A stretch of DNA of 64,000 nucleotides, taken from the NCBI GenBank assembly GCA_937982665.1, contig CALJLD010000085.1, forward strand, positions 1 through 64,000. Reading direction: 5' to 3'. Position numbers and translations under genes: made by a program. Positions 27,322 to 37,459 of the stretch are shown in pieces. This stretch comes from an uncultured Planctomycetales bacterium. Its GTDB lineage: Bacteria > Planctomycetota > Planctomycetia > Pirellulales > S012-138. The notes under the pieces are model-generated. The model made no database searches and was not told the DNA's origin. It saw only the letters and a list, made by a program, of their open reading frames with translations. Within the stretch, counting starts at the first letter, position 1. Every line of letters starts with the position of its first letter.

Positions 27322-27716
27322 GTGCGCTTACTTACTCGCATTGGCGCGTTGAAGAGTTGCGCCGAAGTAATTCGCATCCGCGTGGGCAATTTGTATGCGG
27401 GTGATGAGTGCGCGCCACGCGTCGATGCACGATCATGAGAACGAAGCTCAGCCACCTGCCGAAGATTTTCCCGGGGATCGCTGCGGCGGCGCGGTTTTCT
27501 CGCTCACACCCAACATGTTCCCTAGCGCGCACAGCGCTGAATATCGTATGAAATTCGTGTTGTTGCGTGCCGGTGCAGACACTGTGTTTTGCACTAGTGC
27601 GTCCACCAACTCGCTGATTCGCAAAAAACTTGACCGGCGCGCATTCGATGTATACGCCTCAAGCCTTGGTGGATAACGCCTCGGAATCAGAACGCCAATT
27701 GGCAGGCGCGAGGACG
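27322..27716. other. Intergenic region, nothing recognised
   Basis: Several short frames cross this 395-bp stretch between convergent transcripts, the longest 93 codons on the plus strand. None shows a ribosome site or protein-like composition. No repeat was seen. Confidence 0.5.
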
Positions 27717-30700
27717 CTAAGCCTCATACTCTTTGGTCCACTTCTCGAGTTGGCCCATCAGTTGTTCCAACGAGAGCGGCGACCATGACTCATCGTCATT
27801 GTGGTCTAAGCGGTTTTCGCGAACGCGCGCGTCGACGCGCTCCAACTCTCCGGCCAGGTCCAGCAACCAATCGGGATGGTCGAGCCCCACGCCGGTCGGT
27901 TCGGCAGCCAGATCATCCACAGCAGCTTCCAGCGCTGTTGCCGCCATGCCGTCCTGCTTTGCCTGGCGAAGCTCGCGCACGGCCGGCTCGATCAAGGCCA
28001 GAGCCTTGCTTACCCGCAGCGGTCGCACGAATCGCTCCTCCAAGAGATCGCGAACGGTACGAAGTCGCATCCCGTGCTTGCTGACGAGTTTTTCGTACTG
28101 CTCCAGGTAGTGGTCCGCAGCGGAAGCGGTTTGTTCGGCAACGCCCTGCGTCCATAAGTCGGCCGCATCGTGCTCGCCTTGGCGTACAAGCACATCATGG
28201 GCAATCACAAGCGGCGAGAGATTCCAATTGATCCGCTCGTAGCCAGCTTTCAACCTTAGCAAGTCAAGGAAGCTATCGAGTTGATCCCCGCGGTCCGATT
28301 GCGTCGTCGTGTAGTTGTAGTCCTTGTATTCAACGGCATTCTCCAGGATCGCCTGGACAATCACCTGCAGCCATGTTGCCGCCACTTGGAGCGAAATCGT
28401 CTCGTCCTCAATGTCTTTGACCAGTTGGTCATCGTCATCGAGGTTGCCCTCAATCCAGTTGCTGAGGTAGTCCTCAGTTCCTTGATGAAGAATGGCCCGC
28501 AGGTTCCCTTCGTTGAAGAACCGCGGAACAAACAGCTCACGTCCGTACTTATGGACAAACTTGACGAGTTCCTTCCACGGCCGCTCTTCCAGGAAAGTCT
28601 CGGCAACGGACAATCGCAAAGATGCGCTGTGCGCCAGCCATGGCCCAAGCAGCCTCTCCGCCAGGGAATTGAGTGATTCCAGCAGATCGGATTCGTTCAG
28701 TTTGTCTCCACCGTTGTGGACCGCGCGGATTGTGCATTCCACCAGTGCCGCAAACGCAATCCGAAACAGCCGATCGAACTCGCTGACGGCATGTTGACCT
28801 TGCGGATGGGTGACTTCCATCAGCCGCGCCGTTTCGATCAGCCGACAAGCCTCATAGACAAGCCCCCAACGCGGCAGCAACTTGGCGAAGTCAATCAGCA
28901 AAGCCTGAAGAGCTCTTGCGTTGACAATCTTCCAAGGGCTTCCACCACGCACGGATGGGACATAGAGCAATGGTTCATTCGCCAATTCATCAAGCAGCGA
29001 TGCCACGGCGCCCCCGGCGCTTGAGTCGGCAGCGTGTTGACCGGCTTCACGCCAGGCCGTGACCGCAGTTTCCTCCCATGAAAACGTGGCTTCGCACTCT
29101 TCTGGGTGCTGAGTTTCACTCGCAGCGGGTGGACATAGAGCCTGGAGTCGAAGCAAGGCTGAGACAATCGAGACGCTTGTCTCAATCGTTGATTCCAGCA
29201 ATGACTCGCGGACGCGCTGCTTGCGATCAAACTCCAACAACGCGTCGGACTCGCAGCGTGGCGACTTGATATCGCGATGGTGCAGCTCGCCCAACAATCG
29301 GTGCAGTCCCACACGCTGCCGATGCAATTGTTTGCACCAGTCGGCCAGGCGGTCACCGCCGGCAACTTTGGAAAAGCCAGGGTGATCGGCGGCCATGGTC
29401 CACAGGTCTGCGCACGTTTTGAAGAAAGCTAACCGACGGCCAATCCGCTTCGCTTCCTCTTCCCACTCAAATTGAGTTTCTTGTTCCTCGTGCGGATCAA
29501 AGATGGCCCCTTCTCTACCGTCGTCGGTCGAATCTATGTACGAAACGTCTTCGTAGGCCGCGGCGAACATATCATCTTCTTCGTCGTCCGCTTCATCCAG
29601 GTCGTCGAAGTATTCCTGAGGATCGTCAGTGTTGAATGACTTCCAGCCGAATTCCGGAACGCGGGCATGGTCGTCCGCGTTCGCGTCCAGGTATTCAAGG
29701 AACTTGACTGCTCGCTGGCAGCACGGCTTTGGTGCCCCCTGATCTTGAGCGGGTGAATCTTCGCCGCTGGATTCATCATCGTCGGATTCGTTGTTACCAG
29801 AATCGTTGTCGCCAGCATCGTTTTCACCAGTGCCGCGAGTTTCAGCGGCGCTTGCTTGAACGGTCAGCGCGGTTTGCATCCAACGGCGAGCCAGTCGATG
29901 AAACGAATACTCGCCCTGTTTGAGCGTGACGGCATCGCCACGGGAAAGCCAATGCATGAGCAGGCTTTGACTGGCATCCAGGTCACCTTGCTGCAACAAA
30001 GAATCCACAACCATCGCGTAGGCTTTGGCCGAGTTGAACCCGTCGATCCTGGCCGCCCAGAAAGCGGTGTCGCCAGCGGAAGCGCCGGCTCGATGCCAAT
30101 CGTCCAGGGAGCCCGCGACGTGCTGTGCGCTGCGTGCTGCGTCGGATCCGGAAAACCCTCCAACGTCGCTCACTTCGGCGCTGGCGAATTGATCCCACCA
30201 GGTCGCCAGTTCGCCCATTTGTTGATGGATCTCTTGCCGCAACGGTTCGTCTCCGACCGCCGCCGCAACGCCTTCCAACCGCCCCCACAACCCAAACATC
30301 GCTTCAACAGTGTGCACAAGTTGGTGGATGCGATGATCGCGGACGGTGTTTTCCATTGCTGGGAATAAGCTGAACTGGCCTGCAAATCCCAGGATCGACC
30401 AGGGATCTACGATGGCGCCACACTCAATCCCGCGGTGAAGCAATTCCAGCGCGGCTTTGGCATGCTGGTGAGCCGACTCGTGCTGGCCGCGTATCACCTG
30501 CAATTGCCCACTGGAAAGATGACAATCTATTTCGCATTGAATCCGTGCCGAAGCGACGTGCACTGCCACTGATTGGCGGTTGCTCGCTTCGAAGAAACCC
30601 ATCCGTGCGTACAGCCTCGCCAGAAAGACCTGCTGCTGTTGTTGTGCGCGAAGGCGAGCCAACCGCTGGTTGAGCTCCTGCCGAATGGCTCCGAATGGTT

Positions 30701-31805
30701 GCCGGCGAACTTTGGCTTCTTCCCGGAGTTTGTCCCCGTGCGGGGCCCCCGTTCGCCTCAGGAGTTCCGCATAGAACTCATCACGATAGGTCGCGATACG
30801 CGAAACAAGCGTCGCCAATGTAACGTTGGAATCGTGCGAGTCCGGCCCAGCACCACTGACGCCAGCAGCCATCAGTAAGACACACGCAAGAACTGCCGCG
30901 GACTCCGTCAGGCGATACTCGTCAACCGTTCCGTCATCCATCACGGCGACATTGAGCGTGCGCAGGGTCACATCCGTCAGCACAAACCGCCGGTACCACC
31001 CGCTGTTGTCAATCAGGTGGGGATCCCACTGGCCAAACTGATAGTTCAAGCGTTTGTTCGCCGGATGGTCGAAATCATAAGCCCGACCATCGAAGGCAAG
31101 CTCATCCAGCCGCTCCAGTGAGAATTCCGCCACTTCGCAGATTGCCGGTTCCGTCTCCTGCAGGATCTGCAGTGCGCGCGCTACGATCTCCGCATGGGGT
31201 CCGGGCGCAACTCCCGCGCCGCGAACATACAGCGGAATTGGGCGAGTCCATTCGCGCGAATAAGGCTCCATCCGTCGCGAATCATTCAAAACAGCAACAG
31301 GCCGGTGTCCGACGAAATCCCCGAGTCTGCGCAACGCACCGTCGATGATGCGGTCCGGTTCGTCCCATGGGCTTCCTTGTTCGAGAACCGCCTCGAAGGC
31401 ACGGCCAACAAAGAACCCGTTGAATTGTTCGACCTCTGGCAAATGGCTCAGCAGGTCCCGGTGGAATTCGCGATACGCAGGCAGCAGCCTGGCCAGGGTC
31501 AAATCAAGAACAGCGGTGGCCTGCTCGCAGTCTTGGTAGACGGCTTCTTTCCCGGCTGGCGGCGACGTTTGTAACTCACCAAGCCGTTTTTGGAGCAACT
31601 CATGGATTCGGCTCCACGCATTCGAATCCGGCTGGTTGCCCGCCTCGGAATCTCCGTCGACTGCCCAGTCATGCAACTGTGCCAAACGACGTAGAAACCC
31701 CGGATCGCTCTTGCCGGCGGAGAAGTTGAGATATCCCAGCACCTCTCGCGAAATCTCAGCCAGATCGCCGGAATTCCAGCGCACGATTGAGATCTCGTCG
31801 GTCAT
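27717..31805 (-). CDS. Giant acidic protein of unknown function (1362 residues)
   Basis: One uninterrupted frame from ATG 31805 encodes 1362 residues. There is no signal peptide or membrane segment, so it should be cytoplasmic. The protein is strongly helical throughout. It is split near residues 660-790 by a very acidic, low-complexity region (ENDAGDNDSGNNESDDDESS; later DDLDEADDEEDDMFAAAYED). The C-terminal half is again helical and rich in Trp and Leu. The helical blocks recall scaffold proteins with TPR-like repeats, but no repeat could be aligned by eye. It stands alone, 300 bp from the divergent PQQ gene. Confidence 0.85.
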   Translation of the reverse strand: MTDEISIVRWNSGDLAEISREVLGYLNFSAGKSDPGFLRRLAQLHDWAVDGDSEAGNQPDSNAWSRIHELLQKRLGELQTSPPAGKEAVYQDCEQATAVLDLTLARLLPAYREFHRDLLSHLPEVEQFNGFFVGRAFEAVLEQGSPWDEPDRIIDGALRRLGDFVGHRPVAVLNDSRRMEPYSREWTRPIPLYVRGAGVAPGPHAEIVARALQILQETEPAICEVAEFSLERLDELAFDGRAYDFDHPANKRLNYQFGQWDPHLIDNSGWYRRFVLTDVTLRTLNVAVMDDGTVDEYRLTESAAVLACVLLMAAGVSGAGPDSHDSNVTLATLVSRIATYRDEFYAELLRRTGAPHGDKLREEAKVRRQPFGAIRQELNQRLARLRAQQQQQVFLARLYARMGFFEASNRQSVAVHVASARIQCEIDCHLSSGQLQVIRGQHESAHQHAKAALELLHRGIECGAIVDPWSILGFAGQFSLFPAMENTVRDHRIHQLVHTVEAMFGLWGRLEGVAAAVGDEPLRQEIHQQMGELATWWDQFASAEVSDVGGFSGSDAARSAQHVAGSLDDWHRAGASAGDTAFWAARIDGFNSAKAYAMVVDSLLQQGDLDASQSLLMHWLSRGDAVTLKQGEYSFHRLARRWMQTALTVQASAAETRGTGENDAGDNDSGNNESDDDESSGEDSPAQDQGAPKPCCQRAVKFLEYLDANADDHARVPEFGWKSFNTDDPQEYFDDLDEADDEEDDMFAAAYEDVSYIDSTDDGREGAIFDPHEEQETQFEWEEEAKRIGRRLAFFKTCADLWTMAADHPGFSKVAGGDRLADWCKQLHRQRVGLHRLLGELHHRDIKSPRCESDALLEFDRKQRVRESLLESTIETSVSIVSALLRLQALCPPAASETQHPEECEATFSWEETAVTAWREAGQHAADSSAGGAVASLLDELANEPLLYVPSVRGGSPWKIVNARALQALLIDFAKLLPRWGLVYEACRLIETARLMEVTHPQGQHAVSEFDRLFRIAFAALVECTIRAVHNGGDKLNESDLLESLNSLAERLLGPWLAHSASLRLSVAETFLEERPWKELVKFVHKYGRELFVPRFFNEGNLRAILHQGTEDYLSNWIEGNLDDDDQLVKDIEDETISLQVAATWLQVIVQAILENAVEYKDYNYTTTQSDRGDQLDSFLDLLRLKAGYERINWNLSPLVIAHDVLVRQGEHDAADLWTQGVAEQTASAADHYLEQYEKLVSKHGMRLRTVRDLLEERFVRPLRVSKALALIEPAVRELRQAKQDGMAATALEAAVDDLAAEPTGVGLDHPDWLLDLAGELERVDARVRENRLDHNDDESWSPLSLEQLMGQLEKWTKEYEA

Positions 31806-32107
31806 CGTAAGCCAAGACAGGGCTGGGAAATGCGGCGTTATCGTGGAAACGGCTCATCCTAGACTTCTGTCTGGGGTTGGTCTAGGCGGGGCAACATCCA
31901 CCAGCGCGGACATTTTTGCGGGCCGCCAACAATCGGAAGGGGTTGCTTGCCGGCCGAATTCGCCACATTCAAGCCGCGAATTTTCGTGAGTAGGCCGATT
32001 GGGCGGATTAGAATACGCAGTGAGTTTGTACAAGTATCCGTGTTCGTCCGTGCGCAAAACGTACGGTCTGCATGTCTGATTGCCTTTGTCCCCACCCCTA
32101 GACCGCA
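31806..32107. other. Divergent intergenic region, no clear element
   Basis: About 300 bp between the giant acidic protein and the PQQ-propeller gene. It must carry both promoters. A TAGAAT at 32009-32014 could be a -10 box for the plus-strand gene, but no good -35 box is placed before it. Confidence 0.3.
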
Positions 32108-33445
32108 ATGAAGCGCCAATCTCAGATTGCCCTGTTGTTTGCAGTTTTTGCCTTTGCCATGTCCGCTGCCCTGTGCCAGGCACAAGTCCGTGGAAACGGC
32201 CTTATTTCCCGCTCTATGGCGCGAAGTTTGGGCTTGGAGAGGTCTTGGTTTGCGCAAATTGACCTGGATCCTTCCCGCGATCGTGTGGAAGCGGTGGTGA
32301 TCTACCAACCAGGCAGCTTGCAGGACTCTGTTGCCCATGACGATGTTGGATTGGCCGAAGGCGCACAAGGCGTAGAGCAAGGCGTAGTGTCTGTGGACGA
32401 TACGACCGAGGTTGTTCAAGGCGAAGCCGCCGCAACGCCCACGGAAGATGCGGCACTCAATCGCGCAACGGTTTACGTTCTCACACGACAAAGCGTTCTG
32501 CACTCGGTTGATGCGGAGACTGGTCGTACAAATTGGGTGCGAGTTGTCGGCAATCCCAAGCGTCCTGTCGAAGCGCCCGTCGCCAACCGCCAATACGTCG
32601 CGATGGTCAACGGATCGGACCTGTTCGTCATGGATCGCGGGACAGGCGAAACCTTGTGGCAGGTTCGTTTGCATAGCGCCCCTGTTGCCCCGTTGGCGAT
32701 TGGCGCCAAGTGGGTCTATGTCCCGGGAGCTGATGGGGCAATGACCGCATTCAATATTGATAATCCCGAAGAGAAGTGGGGCTATGCATCGGGAGCGCCC
32801 GTCGAGTTCTCTCCAGTGGTCACTAACGAAACGGTCTCATGGCAAACACGCTATGGCCGCCTCTTCATCGCGGACAAGGTCTCCACGCGAGTGACTCGAC
32901 GATTTGATGGAACCGACGTGGCCGCCACCCGGCCCGTTTATTGGCCACCTTACATCTACGTTGCAACTCGCAACGGCTATGTCAGCGCCGTGCACGAGCG
33001 CAACGGGCTTGCCATCTGGCGATTCGCTTCTGGTTCGACCATCTACGAACCGCCAGTCGCCGTCGAAGACAGTCTGTTTGTCGTCACAAGCCAAGGTGGG
33101 CTCTTCTCGCTCAATTCCGCCGGAGCCCAAAACTGGTATCGTGCCGGCATTACTCAGTTTGTCGCTGCCAGCCCCGGCCGCGTGTATGGCATCGATTCCA
33201 TCAACCAGCTTGTCGCCTTGGATCGAACGACAGGTCTGCCCGTTGGCGCAATCTCGCTGGTGGATCAGCAGATCCGCTTATGCAATCAGGTCAATGATCG
33301 GATCTATGTTTGCACTGAGAAAGGGCTGCTGCATTGCTTGCACGAAATCGGCCAAGAGGAGCCAGCCATCCACATGCCGCCAGCCCCAGAATCGGCTGAT
33401 GGCGTAGATGACGCTGCCGCTGGCAACGCTGGAGTTGATGGCTAG
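32108..33445 (+). CDS. Exported PQQ-type beta-propeller protein (BamB-like fold)
   Basis: This 445-residue protein has a signal peptide ending ALCQAQ near residue 26 and at least six PQQ-like blades, each with a D-x-x-T/N-G-x-x-x-W core: VDAETGRTNWVR, MDRGTGETLWQVR, FNIDNPEEKWGYA, VHERNGLAIWRFA and later LDRTTGLPVG. The tail is Pro/Ala-rich. Propellers of this sort include BamB and many planctomycete-specific proteins. The catalytic residues of quinoprotein dehydrogenases are not evident, so a binding or scaffold role is more likely. It acts outside the cytoplasmic membrane. Confidence 0.87.
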   Translation: MKRQSQIALLFAVFAFAMSAALCQAQVRGNGLISRSMARSLGLERSWFAQIDLDPSRDRVEAVVIYQPGSLQDSVAHDDVGLAEGAQGVEQGVVSVDDTTEVVQGEAAATPTEDAALNRATVYVLTRQSVLHSVDAETGRTNWVRVVGNPKRPVEAPVANRQYVAMVNGSDLFVMDRGTGETLWQVRLHSAPVAPLAIGAKWVYVPGADGAMTAFNIDNPEEKWGYASGAPVEFSPVVTNETVSWQTRYGRLFIADKVSTRVTRRFDGTDVAATRPVYWPPYIYVATRNGYVSAVHERNGLAIWRFASGSTIYEPPVAVEDSLFVVTSQGGLFSLNSAGAQNWYRAGITQFVAASPGRVYGIDSINQLVALDRTTGLPVGAISLVDQQIRLCNQVNDRIYVCTEKGLLHCLHEIGQEEPAIHMPPAPESADGVDDAAAGNAGVDG

Positions 33446-33900
33446 CACAATCCACAGTTGGCCTCAGAGATGCCGATCTGGCCGCCAGGGCATTCGCAAC
33501 CATTGAGATGGCGCGAATTTCGCGTAAATCCAATGAAGTGCGCGGGTTTAGGCCTTTCCCCTGGATCAAGTGCTTGAGTAGATTGGATACGAGAGATCGC
33601 GAATTGCTGGGAATGCGGTAACCAAGGGCTGGTACCTCTCAGCAAGTCGGCTGCGGCAACCTGAGATCATCCTTCGCAGCTTGCGGAGTTGGCGGGATCT
33701 CAAAGGGACGGCCTTCGGTGTGAATCCGAAAGCCGGCAAACCTGGCGGGCAGCATGGCCTCGACGGATTGTGGTTACCGGCCTGGTTCGGGAATGGAAAT
33801 CTTGAAGAACAGGGCCTGCTTGCGTGACCTTGCGCGGTCGCGGATTCCACGGCGAACCATGCGGTCAATTCGTGCGTCATAAGGTAGCTGGTCAAAGTAT
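33446..33900. other. Intergenic region, nothing recognised
   Basis: Short antisense frames (up to 109 codons) cross this stretch, but none has a ribosome site or familiar sequence. No tRNA or repeat is seen. Confidence 0.4.
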
Positions 33901-33935
33901 GGCTTCTTTGCCGAAGATATTCTTCGCAAGAAGCC
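33901..33935 (+). promoter_or_regulatory. Long imperfect inverted repeat upstream of the EF-G gene
   Basis: The arms GGCTTCTT(t)GC(c)GAAGA and TCTTCGCAAGAAGCC pair around a TAT loop, with two single-base bulges. No T run follows on either strand, so it is not a standard terminator. It could be an operator or an RNA hairpin in the leader of the EF-G gene, 74 bp before its ATG. Confidence 0.4.
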
Positions 33936-34008
33936 TAAATGGCCACACAAGTTACAGTCAAAAGGCGAACCAGACTCTGGGACGTCGCAAACGTTTAAGT
34001 TGAAGATC

Positions 34009-36117
34009 ATGAACCTGGCGAACGTTCGAAACATCGGTATTTCCGCTCACATCGACTCCGGCAAGACGACCTTGTCCGAGCGGATCTTGTTCTATGCGGG
34101 TCGCATTCATCGCGTGCAGGAAGTTCGCGGCGAAGGCGCCACCATGGATCACATGGAACTGGAGAAAGAGCGCGGAATCACCATCACCAGCGCCGCCACC
34201 AGCGTTCAGTGGAAAAACCACGCGATCAACCTGATCGACACACCGGGCCACGTTGACTTCACGGTCGAAGTCGAGCGCTCGCTCCGCGTTCTTGATGGCG
34301 CTGTGCTTGTCCTATGTTCCGTAGGCGGCGTGCAGGCTCAGTCACTGACCATTGATCGGCAAATGCGGAGATATGGCGTGCCGCGCTTGGCGTTCATCAA
34401 CAAGATGGACCGCACCGGTGCCAATCCGGAGAAGGTCACCGGCCAACTCAAAGACAAGTTGGGCTGTGACGCCATTGCCATGCAAATTGCCATCGGCAAA
34501 GAAGCCAACTTTGAGGGAGTTGTCGATCTCATCACGATGAAAGCCATCTATTTTGATGGCGATCACGGCGAAAAAATTCGCGAAGAATCGATTCCGTCTG
34601 ACCTGCAAGCCACGGCGGATGCCGCCCGCAGCCAGATGCTCGAGGCGCTCGCGATGTACTCTGACGAACTCATGGAGCTGCTGCTCTCGGAAGAGACTCC
34701 CAGCGAAGATCTGATTCGAGCCGTCGTGCGCGACGCCACGGTCAGTCAGCAGATTACGCCCGTCTTCATGGGCACGGCCTATCGCAATAAAGGCGTGCAA
34801 CTGTTGCTGGACGCCATTAACTCGTATCTGCCATCTCCGCCCGAGTGCGAGATCTCTGCCTTCGTGCATGAGAACGTCAAGTCGGACGACGAATCCGCTA
34901 TCGGCGCGAAGATGGAGCTGAAGCCGGAGCCGCAGTTACCGTTGGTGTTGATGGCCTTCAAAATCGTTGAAGACCCGTTCGGCACGCTGACATTCATTCG
35001 GCTCTATCAAGGCACCTTGAGCAAAGGCCAAACCGTTTACAACCAACGGACTGGCCAAAAGCAGCGTGTCGCGCGAATTGTCCGCATGCACGCGGACGAA
35101 CGCGAAGAAATCGACAAAGCATCTGCTGGCGATATCGTCGCCGTGCAAGGCATCGATTGCGCAAGCGGCGACACGTACGCGGACAAGTATCCGTACTGCA
35201 CGTTGGAAAACATGCACGTGCCGGAACCTGTCATCAAGATGGCAGTTGCTCCCATGGGGCGCGACGGAGCGGACCGCTTGAGCAAAGCTCTCCAACGATT
35301 CCGTCGTGAGGACCCCACGTTTGTGGTTTCCACAGATGAAGAAACTGGCGAGACACTGATCGCCGGCATGGGCGAATTGCACCTCGACGTTTACCTGGAA
35401 CGCATCCGCCGCGAATACAAGACGCAAGTTGAGGTCGGTGCGCCGAAGGTCAACTATCGCGAAGCGCCAACTCAGAAGGCAACATTTGACGTCCGCCACA
35501 AGAAGCAGTCCGGCGGCTCGGGTCAGTTTGCGCACATCATCGGCTATATGGAGCCGCTTCCCGATGACGCGGAAGAAACCTTCCTCTTTGAAGAAACCGT
35601 TGTCGGCGGGCGAATTCCCAAGCAATACATTCCGGCCGTGGAGAAGGGCTTCCGCGAACTCTGCACCAAAGGTCCCATCGCCGGGTATCCGGTTGTTGGC
35701 CTCAAAGTTGTGTTAGAGGACGGTTCCTATCATGAAGTCGATAGCTCTGACATGGCATTCATGACCTGTGCCAAGACGTGCATGCGCGAGAACTTCTCGC
35801 GTACAAAACCAGCCCTCTTGGAACCGGTGATGAAGCTCGAAGTCGAGGCTCCCGTTGATTTCCAGGGTTCAATCACCGGCGATCTGATTTCGCGCCGTGG
35901 AATGATTGTCGCCACGCACCATGAAGGCGGCACCGCCCGAATCGAAGGCGAGGTCCCGCTGGCTGAGACCTTTGGTTATTCCACGGATCTGCGGAGCATG
36001 ACGCAGGGCCAAGGCACGTTTTCCATGGAGTTTGGCAGCTATAAGAAGGTGCCGCACTCCTTGGCGGAAGAAATCATTGCGGACCGCAAGAAGACTGCAG
36101 TCGCCGGCGCAGTTTGA
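34009..36117 (+). CDS. fusA: Translation elongation factor G, spdEFG1/mitochondrial-type
   Basis: This 702-residue GTPase has all five EF-G domains. G1 is AHIDSGKTTLSERILFYAG (residues 13-31), G2 RGITITS, G3 DTPGHVDF, and G4 NKMD. Domain IV begins VNYREAPTQ. The Ser in AHIDSGKTT, instead of Ala, is typical of the spirochaete/planctomycete/delta EF-G (spdEFG1) and mitochondrial EFG1 group, which handles translocation, rather than canonical FusA. ATG 34009 is preferred over a TTG three codons earlier. It is not in a str operon (no rpsL, rpsG or tuf nearby). Whether it is the main translocase needs its paralogues. Confidence 0.95.
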   Translation: MNLANVRNIGISAHIDSGKTTLSERILFYAGRIHRVQEVRGEGATMDHMELEKERGITITSAATSVQWKNHAINLIDTPGHVDFTVEVERSLRVLDGAVLVLCSVGGVQAQSLTIDRQMRRYGVPRLAFINKMDRTGANPEKVTGQLKDKLGCDAIAMQIAIGKEANFEGVVDLITMKAIYFDGDHGEKIREESIPSDLQATADAARSQMLEALAMYSDELMELLLSEETPSEDLIRAVVRDATVSQQITPVFMGTAYRNKGVQLLLDAINSYLPSPPECEISAFVHENVKSDDESAIGAKMELKPEPQLPLVLMAFKIVEDPFGTLTFIRLYQGTLSKGQTVYNQRTGQKQRVARIVRMHADEREEIDKASAGDIVAVQGIDCASGDTYADKYPYCTLENMHVPEPVIKMAVAPMGRDGADRLSKALQRFRREDPTFVVSTDEETGETLIAGMGELHLDVYLERIRREYKTQVEVGAPKVNYREAPTQKATFDVRHKKQSGGSGQFAHIIGYMEPLPDDAEETFLFEETVVGGRIPKQYIPAVEKGFRELCTKGPIAGYPVVGLKVVLEDGSYHEVDSSDMAFMTCAKTCMRENFSRTKPALLEPVMKLEVEAPVDFQGSITGDLISRRGMIVATHHEGGTARIEGEVPLAETFGYSTDLRSMTQGQGTFSMEFGSYKKVPHSLAEEIIADRKKTAVAGAV

Positions 36118-36208
36118 TTTCTGTTGCGATAGCTGGTAGGCAAAGCGTACAACCTTGGATCGCACACTTCATCGTGGCGAAAAACATCCGCAAACAGGAG
36201 TACGCAAC

Positions 36209-36547
36209 GTGTTGCTAGTCACCTCGGAATCCATCGCTGGCTATGAAGTTACCCAAGTGATGGGCCTGGTCCACGGTAACTCCGTACGAGCCAAACATGT
36301 GGGCCGCGATTTCATGGCCGGGCTCAAGCAAATCGTTGGCGGCGAGCTGCGCGGTTACACGGAACTGCTGAGCGAGGCCCGCCGTGAAGCGATCGCCCGG
36401 ATGGTTCAAGAAGCCGAACGCTTGGGTGCCAACGCCATTATTTCGATGCGATTCAACACCAGCTCTATCATGGCATCAGCAGCCGAGCTGTTTGCCTTCG
36501 GCACGGCTGTGGTTGTGCAGCCCACGTCACAGTCGACCGCCGAGTAA
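36209..36547 (+). CDS. ybjQ: YbjQ/UPF0145 family protein
   Basis: The GTG at 36209 follows AGGAG at the ideal distance, giving 112 residues; 18 upstream codons are open but unlikely. The sequence VTSESIAGYEVTQVMGLVHG, IVGGELRGYTELLSEARREA, MVQEAERLGANAIISMRFNT and the final FGTAVVV match the YbjQ (DUF74) family throughout. These small proteins form pentamers and have been called heavy-metal-binding only by structural hints. The function is unknown. It lies 92 bp behind the EF-G gene and 30 bp before scpA. Confidence 0.92.
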   Translation: MLLVTSESIAGYEVTQVMGLVHGNSVRAKHVGRDFMAGLKQIVGGELRGYTELLSEARREAIARMVQEAERLGANAIISMRFNTSSIMASAAELFAFGTAVVVQPTSQSTAE

Positions 36548-36577
36548 CACCAAAAGCTGGCCTGCTTTTGCGGACCA

Positions 36578-37309
36578 ATGGAAAGCACACGTTTCAGCGT
36601 CCAACTAGACGCCTATTCCGGCCCCTTGGATCTCCTGCTTTACCTGGTGCGAAAGCATGAGTTGGAGGTCACCGCGCTCTCGTTGGCTACCATCGCGGAC
36701 CAATTTGTTGCGCACATTGATGCAATCGAGTCGATAGACCTGAACTCCGTCGGCGATTTTCTGGATGTTGCCGGAACGCTCACGGAAATGAAGTCCCGGC
36801 TTGTACTCCCTCGTGCCGAGGCGGAAGACACGATCGAAGCCGAGCAGGAAGATCTGATTCAACGATTGCTGGAATACAAACGCTTCAAAGACGCGGCCAC
36901 CACTTTGGATGAGCGCGCGTCCGCCTGGCGAAGGCGATTTCCACGTTTGGCGCGAGATGCCGCCCCCAAGAAGCCGGACCTGGAGGATCGCCCGGTTCGC
37001 GAGTTGGAAGTTTGGGACCTGGTGTCAGCTTTCGCCAGGGTGATTCGCGAGCATTCGGCCGTCCAGCCGACAAACATCGTCTATGACGAGACGCCGGTCT
37101 CCGTATACATGGAACAGATCCATGAACGAGTGACCAGGGAATCGCGACTTGCCTTCTCTGAGCTCTTTCCGCCTGACGCGATCAAATCATCGCTTGTTGG
37201 TCTGTTCCTGGCGATGATGGAACTCACCCGACAGCGAAAGTTGCTGGTCCGCCAAAACGATCTCTTCACGGAGATTTGGCTGGAGCCGGCCGATGGGAAC
37301 GAACCGTAA
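36578..37309 (+). CDS. scpA: Segregation and condensation protein A
   Basis: ScpA is the kleisin of the bacterial SMC-ScpAB complex that organises and segregates the chromosome. The 243-residue protein starts with the family motif FSVQLDAYSGPLDLLLYLVRKHELEV and DFLDVAGTLTEMKSRLVLPR, which bind the SMC neck. It ends with the winged-helix SLVGLFLAMMELTRQRKLLVRQ, which binds the SMC cap. The middle is charged. scpB is not next to it, unlike in Firmicutes. It follows the ybjQ-type gene by 30 bp. Confidence 0.95.
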   Translation: MESTRFSVQLDAYSGPLDLLLYLVRKHELEVTALSLATIADQFVAHIDAIESIDLNSVGDFLDVAGTLTEMKSRLVLPRAEAEDTIEAEQEDLIQRLLEYKRFKDAATTLDERASAWRRRFPRLARDAAPKKPDLEDRPVRELEVWDLVSAFARVIREHSAVQPTNIVYDETPVSVYMEQIHERVTRESRLAFSELFPPDAIKSSLVGLFLAMMELTRQRKLLVRQNDLFTEIWLEPADGNEP

Positions 37310-37459
37310 CGATCTGGAAATCGATCGTTGTCCCGTTCTTCCTTCTTCGCGCCCGCAACTTCACGGCAGATTGCCTTTTGCTTTGGCGGCCCAGCCCCTA
37401 TCATTCGGCCTGCGTCCCTTGTTTTGCAGGCCCTTCTCCCCGGAATTCTAGACATTGCC

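Noticed and set aside
33446..33900. Antisense small gene(s) before the EF-G gene
   Set aside because: Frames of 86-109 codons lack ribosome sites and familiar sequence; codon use does not look coding.
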